Shown: piece by piece, positions 44,248 through 53,914 of the stretch | Position numbering within the stretch: the first letter of the stretch is position 1 | Layout: the number at the start of each line of letters is the position of its first letter | Source: Massilia sp. NR 4-1 | Lineage (GTDB): Bacteria; Pseudomonadota; Gammaproteobacteria; Burkholderiales; Burkholderiaceae_D | Length of the DNA stretch: 64,000 bases | Direction of reading: 5' to 3' | Assembly (NCBI RefSeq): GCF_001191005.1 | Contig: NZ_CP012201.1 | Coordinates: forward strand, 868,001-932,000 | Notes under the pieces: model-generated | What the model was told of the DNA's origin: nothing | Database searches by the model: none | What the model saw: the letters and a program-made list of their open reading frames with translations, nothing else | Made by a program: the position numbers and the translations under genes

Positions 44248-45522
44248 ATGGCAGCACGCAACAGGCAGCGCCCATACGGCGCGATGAAGGCATTCGCGCT
44301 GGCGGCGCTGGCACTGGCCGTAGCCGGTCAATCCGCTGCGCAGGGTACAGGCGCCGCGCCTTCTCCCGGCGCGGGCTGGCAAGCCGGCGCCGCCGATGCG
44401 CCCATTCCGACCCAATCCGGGGCGGTGGCGGAGCAGGAAACCGGCCGCCGTCTGGCTGCGCTGCGCCAGCTGCCGCTGGCCAGCGGCGAGGCGGCCATCC
44501 ACGCGCAGCGCCGCCAGCTCGATAACAACTGGCGCTATTTCGGCGACAACCGGAGCGCCGCCTTGCCCGTGCTGCGGCGCGAGCTGGCCGCCGAGCTGCG
44601 CAAACCGAAGCCGCAAGCCTTGCTGCTGCTGGAAACCGGCTACTTCCTGCGCCAATTGGGTGAGCCTGCCGACCGCGCGCTGGCGATGCAGGCCTTGTTG
44701 GCGCTGGACGCCAGCGACCCGGCCATCGCGCAAAACAGCGCCCAGCTGTTCCGCTTCGTCCACCTGAGCGCGCAGGAGCGCGATGTGCGCCTGCTGCCGC
44801 TGATCGACAAAGTCTTCCTGCGCGGGAAGGTCACGGTCTTCATTCCGCAGCATGGTTTCACGGTCGACGAGACCTCGGTCTGCGTCTTCCTGTACGGCCA
44901 GTATGGCCGCGCCGGCGAAGCCCATCTGCGCGCGCTGCTGGGCGATGCCGGCATCGCCAACAAGGTGCTGGAAATCCTGATCTGGACCGGTTCGCCCGAC
45001 AGCGTGCCGGCCGTGGCGGCACTGCTGCAAACCAATCGCGACGCCGATACCTTCTCGCGCGCCCTCAGCTTCCTGCTGCGCAGTGGCGGCCCGCAGGGCA
45101 GGGATGCTTTGCTTGCCTTCGATCCGCGCCAGCTGGAAGGCAAGCCGCGCCAGTTCTACGAGCAGATCCAGCCGCAATTGCGCGAGACCAGCTTCGCCAC
45201 CCTGCGCGAGCAGCTCGATGAATTACCTGTGGCGCCATCGGCCGGCGGCAAGGCGCAGAATTCCCGCCCCGGGCTGGACGACGCCGGCATGCGCCTGCGC
45301 CTGAACGAGGTCTACGAGCACTACGGCCGCTACGAAAACGTGCAGCCGGCGGAGATCGCGACCTCCACCTTGCCCGGCGATTTCCTGATCGGACAGATCG
45401 CCCGCATCCGCGAACGCAGCTTCCTGCGCGTGACCGGCGAGGCGCTGAGCGACATCGATATGAGCAATACCCTGTTGAATACCCTGCGCTACCGCCCCGA
45501 CGCGGCCGGCGCCAAGCCTTGA
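44248..45522 (+). CDS. Exported protein with helical repeat-like middle region
   Basis: This encodes 424 residues. The start at 44248 has GAGAGGA upstream. A downstream ATG at 44284 begins exactly at the signal peptide (MKAFALAALALAVAGQSAAQ) and is an alternative. The mature part is Leu/Ala-rich and helical (ALPVLRRELAAELRKPKPQA, ALAMQALLALDASDPAIA, VPAVAALLQTN), in a pattern suggestive of HEAT/TPR-like repeats. I do not recognise a named family. It is probably a periplasmic or outer-membrane-associated scaffold, and no enzymatic motif is visible. It ends 10 bases before the DUF1993 gene and is likely co-transcribed with it. Confidence 0.65.
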   Translation: MAARNRQRPYGAMKAFALAALALAVAGQSAAQGTGAAPSPGAGWQAGAADAPIPTQSGAVAEQETGRRLAALRQLPLASGEAAIHAQRRQLDNNWRYFGDNRSAALPVLRRELAAELRKPKPQALLLLETGYFLRQLGEPADRALAMQALLALDASDPAIAQNSAQLFRFVHLSAQERDVRLLPLIDKVFLRGKVTVFIPQHGFTVDETSVCVFLYGQYGRAGEAHLRALLGDAGIANKVLEILIWTGSPDSVPAVAALLQTNRDADTFSRALSFLLRSGGPQGRDALLAFDPRQLEGKPRQFYEQIQPQLRETSFATLREQLDELPVAPSAGGKAQNSRPGLDDAGMRLRLNEVYEHYGRYENVQPAEIATSTLPGDFLIGQIARIRERSFLRVTGEALSDIDMSNTLLNTLRYRPDAAGAKP

Positions 45523-45532
45523 AGGAGCTGTT

Positions 45533-46117
45533 TTGCCAAACGCGCCATTGGATGAACGACCAGCCGATTTGCCACTGGACGAAGGCGTGGCGCTGACGCT
45601 GCATGCGGCGTCGGTGCCGGTATTCCTGCACTATCTGGAGCGGCTGGATGCTCTGGTGACGCTCGCCGAGCGGCACGAAGCAGGGCGGGCGGCGGGCGCC
45701 TCCCTGCTGCATGCCGCGCTGGCCGAGGGCATGTTCGCCTTTGCCCAGCAGGTGCAGATCGCCGCCGGGTTTGCCGTGCGCGCCTGCTGCCCCTTGCTGG
45801 ACATCGAGCCGCCGCAGCTGGCCGGGGGCGACGGCAGCTGGCATCAGCTGCACGCGCGGATCGGCGCGGTGCGCGCCTTTCTCGCTGCAATCGATGCGGA
45901 GCGGATGAACGCCAGCGCGCGGCGCGAATTGAGCACGGTCGCCGGCCGCGCCTCGCCCAGCTTCAACGGCGCCGACTTCGTCTTGCGCTATGTCTTGCCC
46001 AACTTCTTCTTCCACCTCGCCATGGCGTATGCCATCCTGCGCAAGGAAGGCCTGCCGGTCGGCAAGCAGGACTTCGACGGCTACCATGCCTACCCGGCCG
46101 GATTCAGTTTTCTATAG
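45533..46117 (+). CDS. DUF1993-family protein
   Basis: This encodes 194 residues from a TTG start with AAGGAG seven bases upstream. The core matches DUF1993: ASVPVFLHYLERLDALVTLA, MFAFAQQVQIAAGFAVRAC and the conserved end NFFFHLAMAYAILRKEGLPV followed by GKQDFDGY. DUF1993 proteins form a four-helix bundle related to the DinB/mycothiol-transferase superfamily and are uncharacterised. There is no signal peptide. The N-terminal about 20 residues are an acidic extension. Confidence 0.8.
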   Translation: MPNAPLDERPADLPLDEGVALTLHAASVPVFLHYLERLDALVTLAERHEAGRAAGASLLHAALAEGMFAFAQQVQIAAGFAVRACCPLLDIEPPQLAGGDGSWHQLHARIGAVRAFLAAIDAERMNASARRELSTVAGRASPSFNGADFVLRYVLPNFFFHLAMAYAILRKEGLPVGKQDFDGYHAYPAGFSFL

Positions 46118-46262
46118 CTCTTAGCGGCGCCGCTACCGGCTGCGCAGCCCGGCTTCGTCCGGTTTGCGCTGCCGTATCCATTCACTTTTCGACCAACTGC
46201 CGCCGCCTCACTCCCTGGTGCGGCGGCGTCCAACTATTTCCAAAACCCATGATAATTCCTAA

Positions 46263-46291
46263 TTGAAATTGTCAAATTGAAATGCTATAGT
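46263..46291 (+). promoter_or_regulatory. Sigma-70 promoter of the split Rhs operon
   Basis: TTGAAA (46263-46268), 17 bases, TATAGT (46286-46291), within an AT-rich stretch that contrasts with the GC-rich surroundings. The start codon of the Rhs gene lies about 90 bases downstream. Confidence 0.6.
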
Positions 46292-46382
46292 CGCCCGGAA
46301 TTATCTTTTAGTAAATTATTTCCGGCAACTAAGTTTGGCGCAGATGCCGCTTGCCGCCGGTTTCTAATAAAAAGGGGGCGGG

Positions 46383-49300
46383 ATGAGGTATCCGCGATAT
46401 ACCAAGACGACGATGATGCTGCTGGCGGCTTGCCTGACTCTGTCGGCGGCGCAGGCCCAGACGGCCAAGGCACCGAAACCGCAGGCCGTGGCGCAGAAAA
46501 AAACCGCCGCGGCGCTGGCTGCGGGCGACGAGTTGCCCAGCAATACACTGACCGCGCACGCCGGCTTGCAGAGCCAGTATGGCGGCCGCGCCGCGGCGCG
46601 CGGCTTTCATGAAGTAGTGGACCCATACAGCGGCAATCTGACGGTCAAGATGGAAGCGCTGACGGTGCCCGGCAATGGCGGCCAGGACATCGCCGTCGGC
46701 TGGACCTATAAGATGGAAGGCCTGTCCAACTACGGCAGCAGCAGTCCGGCGGTCGACAGCAAGGCGGCTTTTTCGACCGCGGGCCATGCGCCCTGGCAGC
46801 TCGATGTGGCGCCGCTGGTGGTGTTCAGCTATTCCAACGATGCCGGCGCCTTCCCCGACGCCTGCCAGGCTTCCAGCAGCTCGCCGCTGTATGTCGGCCG
46901 CCAGGTGATCCTGCAGACGGCCGGCGGCCGTTCCGAGTCCTTCTACTTCATGGCGTCGGGTATCTATGAGACCAAGAGCCATTGGCGCTTGAGCTGCGAT
47001 AACGCCAGCAATACCCATGTGCTGCGCAGTCCGGACGGCAGCACTTACCGCCTTGGCATGAAGAGCGAACACAGTTTCTTTGAACTGCAAGTTGGCCAGA
47101 ATCAGACCACGTACCAGACCACCCGGGTCACCGACCGCAACGGAAACTATTACGACATCGCCTATCAGGCGGTGGCACGCCAGCAGTGTGTAGATTCGAG
47201 GCCTGGTGCCATTAGCACGGTGCGCCTGCCGTCGCAGATCAGCGCCAGTGATGGCCGCGTCATCAAATTCAATTACGACCTGGGCGAACAGAATTGCGGC
47301 AACCGCGATACCTGGCGCAGTCCGCGGCTGCAAAGCGTGGAGGGGCCCGATGGCGCGGTCTGGCGCTTCGAGTACCATCCCCGGTTTTACAAATACCACC
47401 GCTATCCAAATGGCATCGGCAGCTATTACTACGTGGGCGGGCAGCTGGCCAAGGTGATCCAGCCGGACGGCACCTCCTATGCTTTCAGCTATCCCGACAG
47501 CTGCCCGACGACGAATGCCGCCGGCATCCTGATGCTGTGCGATTTCGAGCCGCTGAAAACGATCACGCTGCCCACCGGCGGCACCAGCAGCTATACCTAC
47601 CGTACTTTCTTCGATTTCCCGGCCGAGGGTTATTCCACGTACGCGCTGGAAGGATGGTCGAGCCCACCAAGCGAGGAGTACCTCGATACCTGGGACTATG
47701 TCCTGGAAAATGCACATATGGCCTGGGGCCAGCCCGATGTGCTGGAGCGCCGCACCAGCGACGGCGGCGTCTGGACTTACAGCTATGACCGGCCGATCTC
47801 GAAAAATGTGCCCGAGGGCAGTTTCGACACCGTCACCATCGATGGTCCGGCGGGACGCGAGGTGCGCCGTTTCTACGGCTTGGGCTACTTCACGCCGACC
47901 GCGCTGGCTGCCGTGCCGGCCTGGCATAACGTCTGCAACACCAAGCGCCCCGAGTACAACACCTATTGCGGCATCGCCGGCAAGCCCGGTGCATGGAAGG
48001 TCGGCCTGCCGGTCGATCTCGCCCTGGGCGACGGTTACCGGGAAAGCTATGTGTACCAGCCGCGCGTGCTGTCCACCGCCGACACACAGGAAGTCGCCGG
48101 CCGTCTGCGCATCAGCGACAGCCAGATCCTGGTGCCCGACCTGCAAAGCAAGACCATCGTCCTCAATGGCGTCAGCTTCACCACCAGCTATGCGAACTAC
48201 GACGCGCATGGCAATGCCGGCACGATTACCGAAGCCGGGCCGCGCGGCGGCAACCGCAGCACCAGCGTGGCCTACTACAAGGATCTGGGCAAATGGATAC
48301 TGAAACTGGTCAAGGACGAAAGCTTCACCGGCAGCGCCACCACGCGCAGCTTCGACGGCAACGGCAATCTGCTGTCCGTGACCACGGACGGCGTGAAGAC
48401 CTCGTATACCTACGATAGCCAGGGCAATGTGGCCAGCGCCACCTTCCCGCGCAATCTGGTGCACAGCTATTCCAACTACAAGCGCGGCATCCCGCAAAGC
48501 GAAACCCAGCCCGAAGGCGTGCAGATCACGCGTACCGTCAGCGCGGCCGGGGCAGTGCTGTCGGAAACCAATGGCGAGGGCAAGACCCGCAGCTATGGCT
48601 TCGACAGCATGAACCGGATGACGTCGATCACCTATCCGCTCGGGAACGGCACCAGCATTTCCTACAGCGCCAACGGCAAGACCATGACGCGCGGCAGCCT
48701 GGTGGAAAGCACGGTATATGACGGCTTCGGCCGCCCGCAGAGCGTGACCCTGGGCGGCATCACACGCAGCTACAGCTACGATGCGCTGGGCCGCAAGACC
48801 TTCGAATCGCATCCGGGCAGCTCGGCGGGAACCGGCTACCAGTACGATATCCTGAACCGCCCGACGCGCGTCGCGAACTCGGACGGCAGCTCGCAGACCA
48901 TCAGCTACGTGGGCGTCGACAAGACCGTGATGGATGAGCGCAATAATGCGACCACGCAGCAGTACCGTGCCTACGGCAATCTGCAGCAGCTGTTCCTGAT
49001 GGGCGTGGTGGCGGCCGAACCGGCAATGAACGTCAGCGTGGCGCGCAATGCGCGCGACCTGACCACCAGCGTGAGCCAGGGCGGCCTGACCCGCAGCTAC
49101 GGCTACAACGGCAATTATTATCTGACCTCGGTCACCAATCCGGAAACCGGCACCACCACCTATGGCCGCGACGAGGCGGGCAATATGACCAGCCGCCAGG
49201 TGGGCGCCTCCGGCCAGGTCACGTTCGGCTACGATGGCCGCAACCGTGTCAAGACGGCGACCTATCCAAGCGGCACGCCAGCGGTCAGCTATACCTACAC

Positions 49301-50216
49301 CAAGACCGACAAGATCAAGACCGTCTCGTCCAGCGCCGGCAACCGCGTCAACGACTATGATGCGAACGATAATCTGAGCGGCGAAAGCGTCAGCGTCGAC
49401 GGCCTGACCTTCAGCACCGGCTACGCCTACAATGCCAACGACCAGCTGGACTCGATGACCTATCCGCGCTCGGGCCGGGTGGTCTCCTTCGTGCCCGACG
49501 TGCTGGGCCGGCCGACCCAGGTTTCCGGCTATGTGACGGGCATCGGCTACTGGCCTTCCGGGCAGATCAGCCAGATCAATTACGCCAACGGCACCAGCAG
49601 CACCTATCGCCAGCATGCCCGCCTGTGGCCCAGTTCCTTCAGCACGGCCAAGGGCGGCGCCGTGTATTTCGACAACAGCTACGACTACGATGGCGTCGGC
49701 AACCTGACCACGATCAGCAACAGCGTGGACGGCAGCTATAACCGCAGCCTGGGCTACGATGGCGCCAACCGCCTGACCAGCATTGCCGGCCCTTGGGGCG
49801 CGGGCAGCATCCAGTACGATGGCGCCGGCAATATCAAGAGCCAGACCTTCGGTTCCAGTGCGCTGAACTACAGCTACGACGGCGCGAACCGTCTGGACAG
49901 CATCTTTGGCGAGCGCTCGACGCGTTTCACTTATGACGCCTACGGCAATGTGAGCACGGCCTCCGGCAATACGTACGCCTACGACGACATGCCCAATCTG
50001 CGCTGCGTCAACTGCGCCAATGCAGCCTTGAAGACCGAATACAGCTATGACGGCGCGAACCGCCGGCTGGTGGTCAACAAGGCCGGCGTCAAGTCCTATG
50101 AAATCTACGGCTCGCATGGCAACCAGCTGATTGAATTCACGCCGAGTCAATCCAATAAATTGATCGAGTACTTCTATTTGGGCGGCAAACGCATCGCCCA
50201 AACGGTTACTCCCTGA
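46383..50216 (+). CDS. Exported RHS/YD-repeat protein (shell half of a split Rhs)
   Basis: This encodes 1277 residues with a signal peptide (TMMLLAACLTLSAAQAQ). From about residue 55 the sequence opens as Rhs proteins do (VVDPYSGNLTVKMEALTVPG). A long array of YD repeats then runs to the end (for example YDSQGNVASA, GRKTFESHPG, YDGVGNLTTI, YDGANRLTSI, YDGAGNIKSQ). It stops at YFYLGGKRIAQTVTP, the point where intact Rhs proteins continue into the conserved core YHTD..G.P. The core and toxin are instead in the next gene, 27 bases downstream, with its own export signal. The repeats should form the hollow beta-shell that encloses a toxin. The start is supported by a purine-rich AAGGGGGCGGG. Confidence 0.93.
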   Translation: MRYPRYTKTTMMLLAACLTLSAAQAQTAKAPKPQAVAQKKTAAALAAGDELPSNTLTAHAGLQSQYGGRAAARGFHEVVDPYSGNLTVKMEALTVPGNGGQDIAVGWTYKMEGLSNYGSSSPAVDSKAAFSTAGHAPWQLDVAPLVVFSYSNDAGAFPDACQASSSSPLYVGRQVILQTAGGRSESFYFMASGIYETKSHWRLSCDNASNTHVLRSPDGSTYRLGMKSEHSFFELQVGQNQTTYQTTRVTDRNGNYYDIAYQAVARQQCVDSRPGAISTVRLPSQISASDGRVIKFNYDLGEQNCGNRDTWRSPRLQSVEGPDGAVWRFEYHPRFYKYHRYPNGIGSYYYVGGQLAKVIQPDGTSYAFSYPDSCPTTNAAGILMLCDFEPLKTITLPTGGTSSYTYRTFFDFPAEGYSTYALEGWSSPPSEEYLDTWDYVLENAHMAWGQPDVLERRTSDGGVWTYSYDRPISKNVPEGSFDTVTIDGPAGREVRRFYGLGYFTPTALAAVPAWHNVCNTKRPEYNTYCGIAGKPGAWKVGLPVDLALGDGYRESYVYQPRVLSTADTQEVAGRLRISDSQILVPDLQSKTIVLNGVSFTTSYANYDAHGNAGTITEAGPRGGNRSTSVAYYKDLGKWILKLVKDESFTGSATTRSFDGNGNLLSVTTDGVKTSYTYDSQGNVASATFPRNLVHSYSNYKRGIPQSETQPEGVQITRTVSAAGAVLSETNGEGKTRSYGFDSMNRMTSITYPLGNGTSISYSANGKTMTRGSLVESTVYDGFGRPQSVTLGGITRSYSYDALGRKTFESHPGSSAGTGYQYDILNRPTRVANSDGSSQTISYVGVDKTVMDERNNATTQQYRAYGNLQQLFLMGVVAAEPAMNVSVARNARDLTTSVSQGGLTRSYGYNGNYYLTSVTNPETGTTTYGRDEAGNMTSRQVGASGQVTFGYDGRNRVKTATYPSGTPAVSYTYTKTDKIKTVSSSAGNRVNDYDANDNLSGESVSVDGLTFSTGYAYNANDQLDSMTYPRSGRVVSFVPDVLGRPTQVSGYVTGIGYWPSGQISQINYANGTSSTYRQHARLWPSSFSTAKGGAVYFDNSYDYDGVGNLTTISNSVDGSYNRSLGYDGANRLTSIAGPWGAGSIQYDGAGNIKSQTFGSSALNYSYDGANRLDSIFGERSTRFTYDAYGNVSTASGNTYAYDDMPNLRCVNCANAALKTEYSYDGANRRLVVNKAGVKSYEIYGSHGNQLIEFTPSQSNKLIEYFYLGGKRIAQTVTP

Positions 50217-50243
50217 TCGGCTAACGTATAAGAGAAAACGTTC

Positions 50244-52202
50244 ATGACCTATCCACTCAATCCGTTTGCCTGGTTTGCCCGGTGCTGGAGAAAACTGGGA
50301 GTCCAGGCTCTGAGCCTGCTGCTGTTGCTGATCCTGGGCGGCCTGCTGTCGCCGGCCCAAGCCCAGATCAACGATGCGCAATTCGTGGCGCAAAACGTGC
50401 CGGCCGTGATGACCGCGGGGCAGACCTATAGCGTTTCGGTGACGATGAAGAATAGCGGCGGCAAGAACTGGACCGCCGCCAGCATGCACCGCCTGGGTTC
50501 GCAAAATCCACAGGACAACCAGACCTGGGACGGCGGCCGCACCCTCATGGACAATGGCGCCACGGTGGCGCCCGGCCAGCAATACACCTTCACCTTCAAT
50601 GTAAAAGCGCCGGCCACGGCCGGCGCCTACAACTTCCAGCGCCGCATGGTGCAGGAGGGCGTGGAATGGTTCGGCGAAATGACGCCGAACGTGGCGGTGC
50701 AGGTCAATCCGCCGCCGCCGAACCAGGCACAGTTCGTGTCGCACAGCGTGCCGGCGTCGATGACGGCGGGGACCGCCTATAACGTCTCCGTTACGTTCAA
50801 AAATACCGGCACGGCCACCTGGACCGCTGCCACGGCGTACAAGCTCGGTTCGCAAAATCCGCAGGATAGCGCGACCTGGGGCATGAGCCGGGTCGATGTG
50901 CCTACCTCAGTGGCGCCGGGCCAGAACGCGACGTTCAACTTTGCCGTCAAGGCGCCGCCCAGCGCCGGCACATACGGCTTCCAGTGGCGCATGCTGCGCG
51001 AGTATGTCGAATGGTTCGGCGACACCTCGCCGAATGTGAATGTCAGCGTCAGCGGCGGCACGCAGCCGGCCGCACCGACCATCTCGGCCAGCCGCACGCC
51101 GTCGCCGCTGGCGCCGGGCGCCGCTTTTACCGTCAACTGGACTTCGTCCAACGCCACCACCGTCACCTATGACTGCAGCGTGAGCGGCGTCGGCGCGGTG
51201 GGCAACGCCAGCGTCAGCCCGAGCGGCAGCATGCAGGGCGTGGCCGCCGCCGCATGGGCCGGCAAGACGCTGAGCTGCGTCTGGACCGCCACCGGCGCGG
51301 GCGGCAGCAAGACTTTTACCGAGACCGCAAGCGTGGCGGCGCCTTCGGCCAGCGGCACCACCTATTTCCACAACGATGTGGCGGGCACTCCCATGCTGGC
51401 CACCGACAGCAACGGCAATGTGGCGTGGAAGGAGAACTACCGTCCCTATGGCGAGCAGTTGAACAAGCCCGCCGCCGGCAGCAACAACAAGCTCTGGTTC
51501 GCCGGCAAGCCGTATGACCGCAATACCGGCTTAAGCTATATGGGCGCCCGTTACTACAATCCGGAACTGGGCCGCTTCTACGGCATCGATCCGGCCACGG
51601 TCGATCCGGCCGATGTGCACAGCTTCAACCGCTATGCCTATGCCAACAACAATCCCTACCGCTTCGTCGATCCGGATGGCCATAGCCCGCTCGACGTGGC
51701 CTTCCTCGTCTACGACCTGGGCAAGCTGGGGCTGGCCGTTTATACTGGCGTGGGTGTCGGCGCGGCCATGGTCGATGTCGGCCTGAGCGTGGTCGGCGTC
51801 GCCAGCCCGATTCCCGGCGTGGGCCAGGCCTTCAAGGCGCTGCGCGCGACCGAGCATGCGGTCGGCGCGGCGCGCGCGGTGTCGCATGGACTGTCGGGCT
51901 TCCAGAAGGCGGCCAACTATGGCATCCAGTCGTACAAGGATCTGAAGAAGCTGACCGCCGGCACCGGTCTGGAAGCCCACCACCTGATCGAAAAACGTTT
52001 CGCCAGCGTGCTGGGCGTGGCCGAGAAGGAAATGAAGTCGATCGCGCTGACCGAGGCCGAGCACCAGGCATTCACCAATGCCTGGCGCAAGCTGATTCCT
52101 TATGGCGAAGGCACGGTGAACGCGACCAAGGACCAGGTGGAATCGGCGGCCAAGCAGATTTACAAAAACTATCCGGAAATCTTGAAAGCCTTGGGCTTGT
52201 AA
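50244..52202 (+). CDS. NBR1-Ig/Rhs-core protein with C-terminal HNH/AHH-like nuclease toxin
   Basis: This encodes 652 residues with its own N-terminal membrane/signal segment (QALSLLLLLILGGLLSPAQA). Two tandem NBR1-type Ig domains follow (about 44-155 and 158-268; each QFV..VP..MTAG..Y.VSVT and GSQNPQD), then one more Ig-like domain (about 272-366). The Rhs core comes next (YFHNDVAGTPMLATDSNGN, YRPYGEQLN, YMGARYYNPELGRFYGIDP, NNPYRFVDPDG; about 372-480). The tip after DPDG has a Gly/Val-rich hydrophobic linker and ends with GLEAHHLIEKRFASVLG (E577-H580), like HNH-superfamily AHH nucleases. It completes the Rhs protein begun in the preceding gene. Target nucleic acid is inferred from the motif only. 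Confidence 0.88.
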   Translation: MTYPLNPFAWFARCWRKLGVQALSLLLLLILGGLLSPAQAQINDAQFVAQNVPAVMTAGQTYSVSVTMKNSGGKNWTAASMHRLGSQNPQDNQTWDGGRTLMDNGATVAPGQQYTFTFNVKAPATAGAYNFQRRMVQEGVEWFGEMTPNVAVQVNPPPPNQAQFVSHSVPASMTAGTAYNVSVTFKNTGTATWTAATAYKLGSQNPQDSATWGMSRVDVPTSVAPGQNATFNFAVKAPPSAGTYGFQWRMLREYVEWFGDTSPNVNVSVSGGTQPAAPTISASRTPSPLAPGAAFTVNWTSSNATTVTYDCSVSGVGAVGNASVSPSGSMQGVAAAAWAGKTLSCVWTATGAGGSKTFTETASVAAPSASGTTYFHNDVAGTPMLATDSNGNVAWKENYRPYGEQLNKPAAGSNNKLWFAGKPYDRNTGLSYMGARYYNPELGRFYGIDPATVDPADVHSFNRYAYANNNPYRFVDPDGHSPLDVAFLVYDLGKLGLAVYTGVGVGAAMVDVGLSVVGVASPIPGVGQAFKALRATEHAVGAARAVSHGLSGFQKAANYGIQSYKDLKKLTAGTGLEAHHLIEKRFASVLGVAEKEMKSIALTEAEHQAFTNAWRKLIPYGEGTVNATKDQVESAAKQIYKNYPEILKALGL

Positions 52203-52212
52203 TAGCGAGTTT

Positions 52213-52998
52213 ATGAAGATCATGCACCACATCGGACTGGCGGTTGAGGAGGCGGAGAGACAAGCCTTCCTGGCCGCCGGCGTGGAACTGGAAACCGGTT
52301 TTGCCGCTTTCCAGATTGAAGAAAGCGATGCGCGCTGGCCGGCGGTGGAGGCGCTGGCGCGCCGTTTTGGCGCCGTCGATACCGTCAGCACCAAGTTCAG
52401 CGCCGCCGAGCTGAAAGGCGCGCAGCACCTGGCGCTGGCCCCGGCCTGGCATCATGGCTATCCGGAACCGTCCGAGGATCGCGGCTATCTGGCCGCGACT
52501 TACGACTTGAGCGGCTACTGCGAGGCCTGTGGCACGGGCAAGCGCCAGGTCCAGCCATTCCGCTTTGCCAAGGCGCCGGTCTGGGGCAAGAACGATGTGC
52601 TGCAATTGAACTGGGTCTTCGATGAATACTTCGTCAAGCCCGAAGTCTGGTCGGCGCTGTTCGAGCCTTTCGGCATTGCATGCCGGCCGGTGCTGCTGCA
52701 AAAGAGCGGCGGCGTGCTCGATTCGGTGGTGCAGCTGGACGTGGATGCGCAAGCCGAACTGGATGTCTCGCATCTGGCCGGTACGCCGTGCAGCTGCTGC
52801 GGCCGGACCAAGTACCTGCCGCCGGCCAGGGGCTTCCATCCGCGTCCGGAAACGGCGCCTGCCGCCGCCTTCAAATCGGCGCAGTACTTCGGCAGCGGCG
52901 CCAGCGCCAGCCGGGCCTTCCTGGTGACGCAGGAGCTGTACGCCAAGCTGGCCGCCGCCAATATCAAAGGCGTCAACTTCAAACCCTGCGCCTCCTAG
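52213..52998 (+). CDS. Double-CxxCG motif protein, probable immunity protein of the Rhs toxin
   Basis: This encodes 261 residues without signal peptide, so it is cytoplasmic. Two CxxCG motifs are visible (CEACG at 103-107 and CSCCG at 193-197), a likely zinc site. They match the hallmark of the double-CXXCG family best known from Myxococcus, where members (SitI6-type) protect against polymorphic toxins. It begins 10 bases after the nuclease-tipped Rhs gene, exactly where immunity genes sit, and no other candidate is nearby. Other segments are YLAATYDLSGY, LNWVFDEYFVKPEVW and PFGIACRPVLL. The assignment combines motif recall with position; function is inferred. Confidence 0.75.
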   Translation: MKIMHHIGLAVEEAERQAFLAAGVELETGFAAFQIEESDARWPAVEALARRFGAVDTVSTKFSAAELKGAQHLALAPAWHHGYPEPSEDRGYLAATYDLSGYCEACGTGKRQVQPFRFAKAPVWGKNDVLQLNWVFDEYFVKPEVWSALFEPFGIACRPVLLQKSGGVLDSVVQLDVDAQAELDVSHLAGTPCSCCGRTKYLPPARGFHPRPETAPAAAFKSAQYFGSGASASRAFLVTQELYAKLAAANIKGVNFKPCAS

Positions 52999-53063
52999 CG
53001 GCGTTGCGTTTCCCTTCAGGCGCAAGCCAAGGGGGGGCCGCGAATGGTGTTAGGATGCCATTC

Positions 53064-53894
53064 ATGAATCAAGACGAACAGCTAAATGGCCTGGCCCAAT
53101 TCCTGGGCCGCCATCGCCGTGTGCTGGCCCTGACCGGGGCCGGCATCAGCACCGCCTCCGGTATTCCCGACTACCGTGACAAGGACGGTACGCGGCGCGG
53201 CAAACTGCCTGTGCAGGGGCCGGAATTCCGCCGCTCCGACGCCGTGCGCCGCCGCTATTGGGCGCGCAGCATGGTGGGCTGGCCGACCCTGGCGAAGGCC
53301 GCGCCGAACGCCGCCCATCACGCCATGGCGGCGCTGGAAGAGGGCGGTCATATCGCCTCCCTCATCACGCAGAATGTCGATGGCCTGCATCAGCGCGCAG
53401 GCAGCCGCGCCCTGATTGAACTGCATGGGAATATCCACACCGTCGTCTGCCTCGAATGCCAGACGCGCTTTGCGCGCGCCGACATCCAGCGGCAGCTGGC
53501 CGAAGCCAATCCCCATATGGCGAACACGCTGGCCCAGCCCCTGCCCGATGGCGATGCCCAGCTGGAGCCGGAGGCGCTGGAGGATTTCCATATTCCCCAT
53601 TGCACCGGCTGCGGCGGCATGCTGCAGCCCGGCGTGGTTTTCTTCGGCGATAACGTCCCCAAGGCTACCACCGAAGCGGCGCTTGCCATGATGGCGCAGG
53701 CCGACGCCCTGCTGGTGGTCGGCTCTTCGCTGATGGTGTTTTCCGGCTACCGCTTCTGCAAGCTGGCGGCGGAAAGCGGCAAGCCGATCGCCGCCATCAA
53801 CGCCGGACTGACGCGCGCCGACCATCTGCTGGCGCTGAAAGTGGGCGAACCGGCGGAACTGCTGCTGCCGCGCCTCGCCGCGATGCTGGCTTGA
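53064..53894 (+). CDS. NAD-dependent protein deacylase, Sir2 family
   Basis: This encodes 276 residues from the ATG at 53064, which has AGGA eight bases upstream. Longer upstream frames run inside the preceding gene and were rejected. Sirtuin motifs are complete: LTGAGISTASGIPDYR for NAD binding, TQNVDGLHQRAG, the catalytic His in ELHGN, and the zinc cysteines CLEC and CTGC. Also present are GVVFFGDNVP and VVGSSLMVFSGYR. It removes acyl groups from protein lysines using NAD. It is a normal-length single-domain enzyme. It is convergent with the TIGR03118-like gene. Confidence 0.93.
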   Translation: MNQDEQLNGLAQFLGRHRRVLALTGAGISTASGIPDYRDKDGTRRGKLPVQGPEFRRSDAVRRRYWARSMVGWPTLAKAAPNAAHHAMAALEEGGHIASLITQNVDGLHQRAGSRALIELHGNIHTVVCLECQTRFARADIQRQLAEANPHMANTLAQPLPDGDAQLEPEALEDFHIPHCTGCGGMLQPGVVFFGDNVPKATTEAALAMMAQADALLVVGSSLMVFSGYRFCKLAAESGKPIAAINAGLTRADHLLALKVGEPAELLLPRLAAMLA

Positions 53895-53914
53895 GCGAAG
53901 CGGTGGCATAGGAC

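Noticed and set aside
50157..50243. Frameshift or sequencing error joining the two Rhs genes
   Set aside because: The second gene has its own start, signal peptide and three Ig domains before the Rhs core, so simply restoring the frame would not give a normal Rhs protein.
46329..50855. Minus-strand open frame of about 1500 codons opposite the Rhs genes
   Set aside because: It is a mirror of the GC-rich repetitive Rhs coding strand, with low-complexity His/Arg/Gly/Val composition and no recognisable domain.
52680..53063. N-terminal extension of the sirtuin frame
   Set aside because: It lies inside the double-CxxCG gene in another frame and has no homology-like content; the sirtuin begins at 53064.
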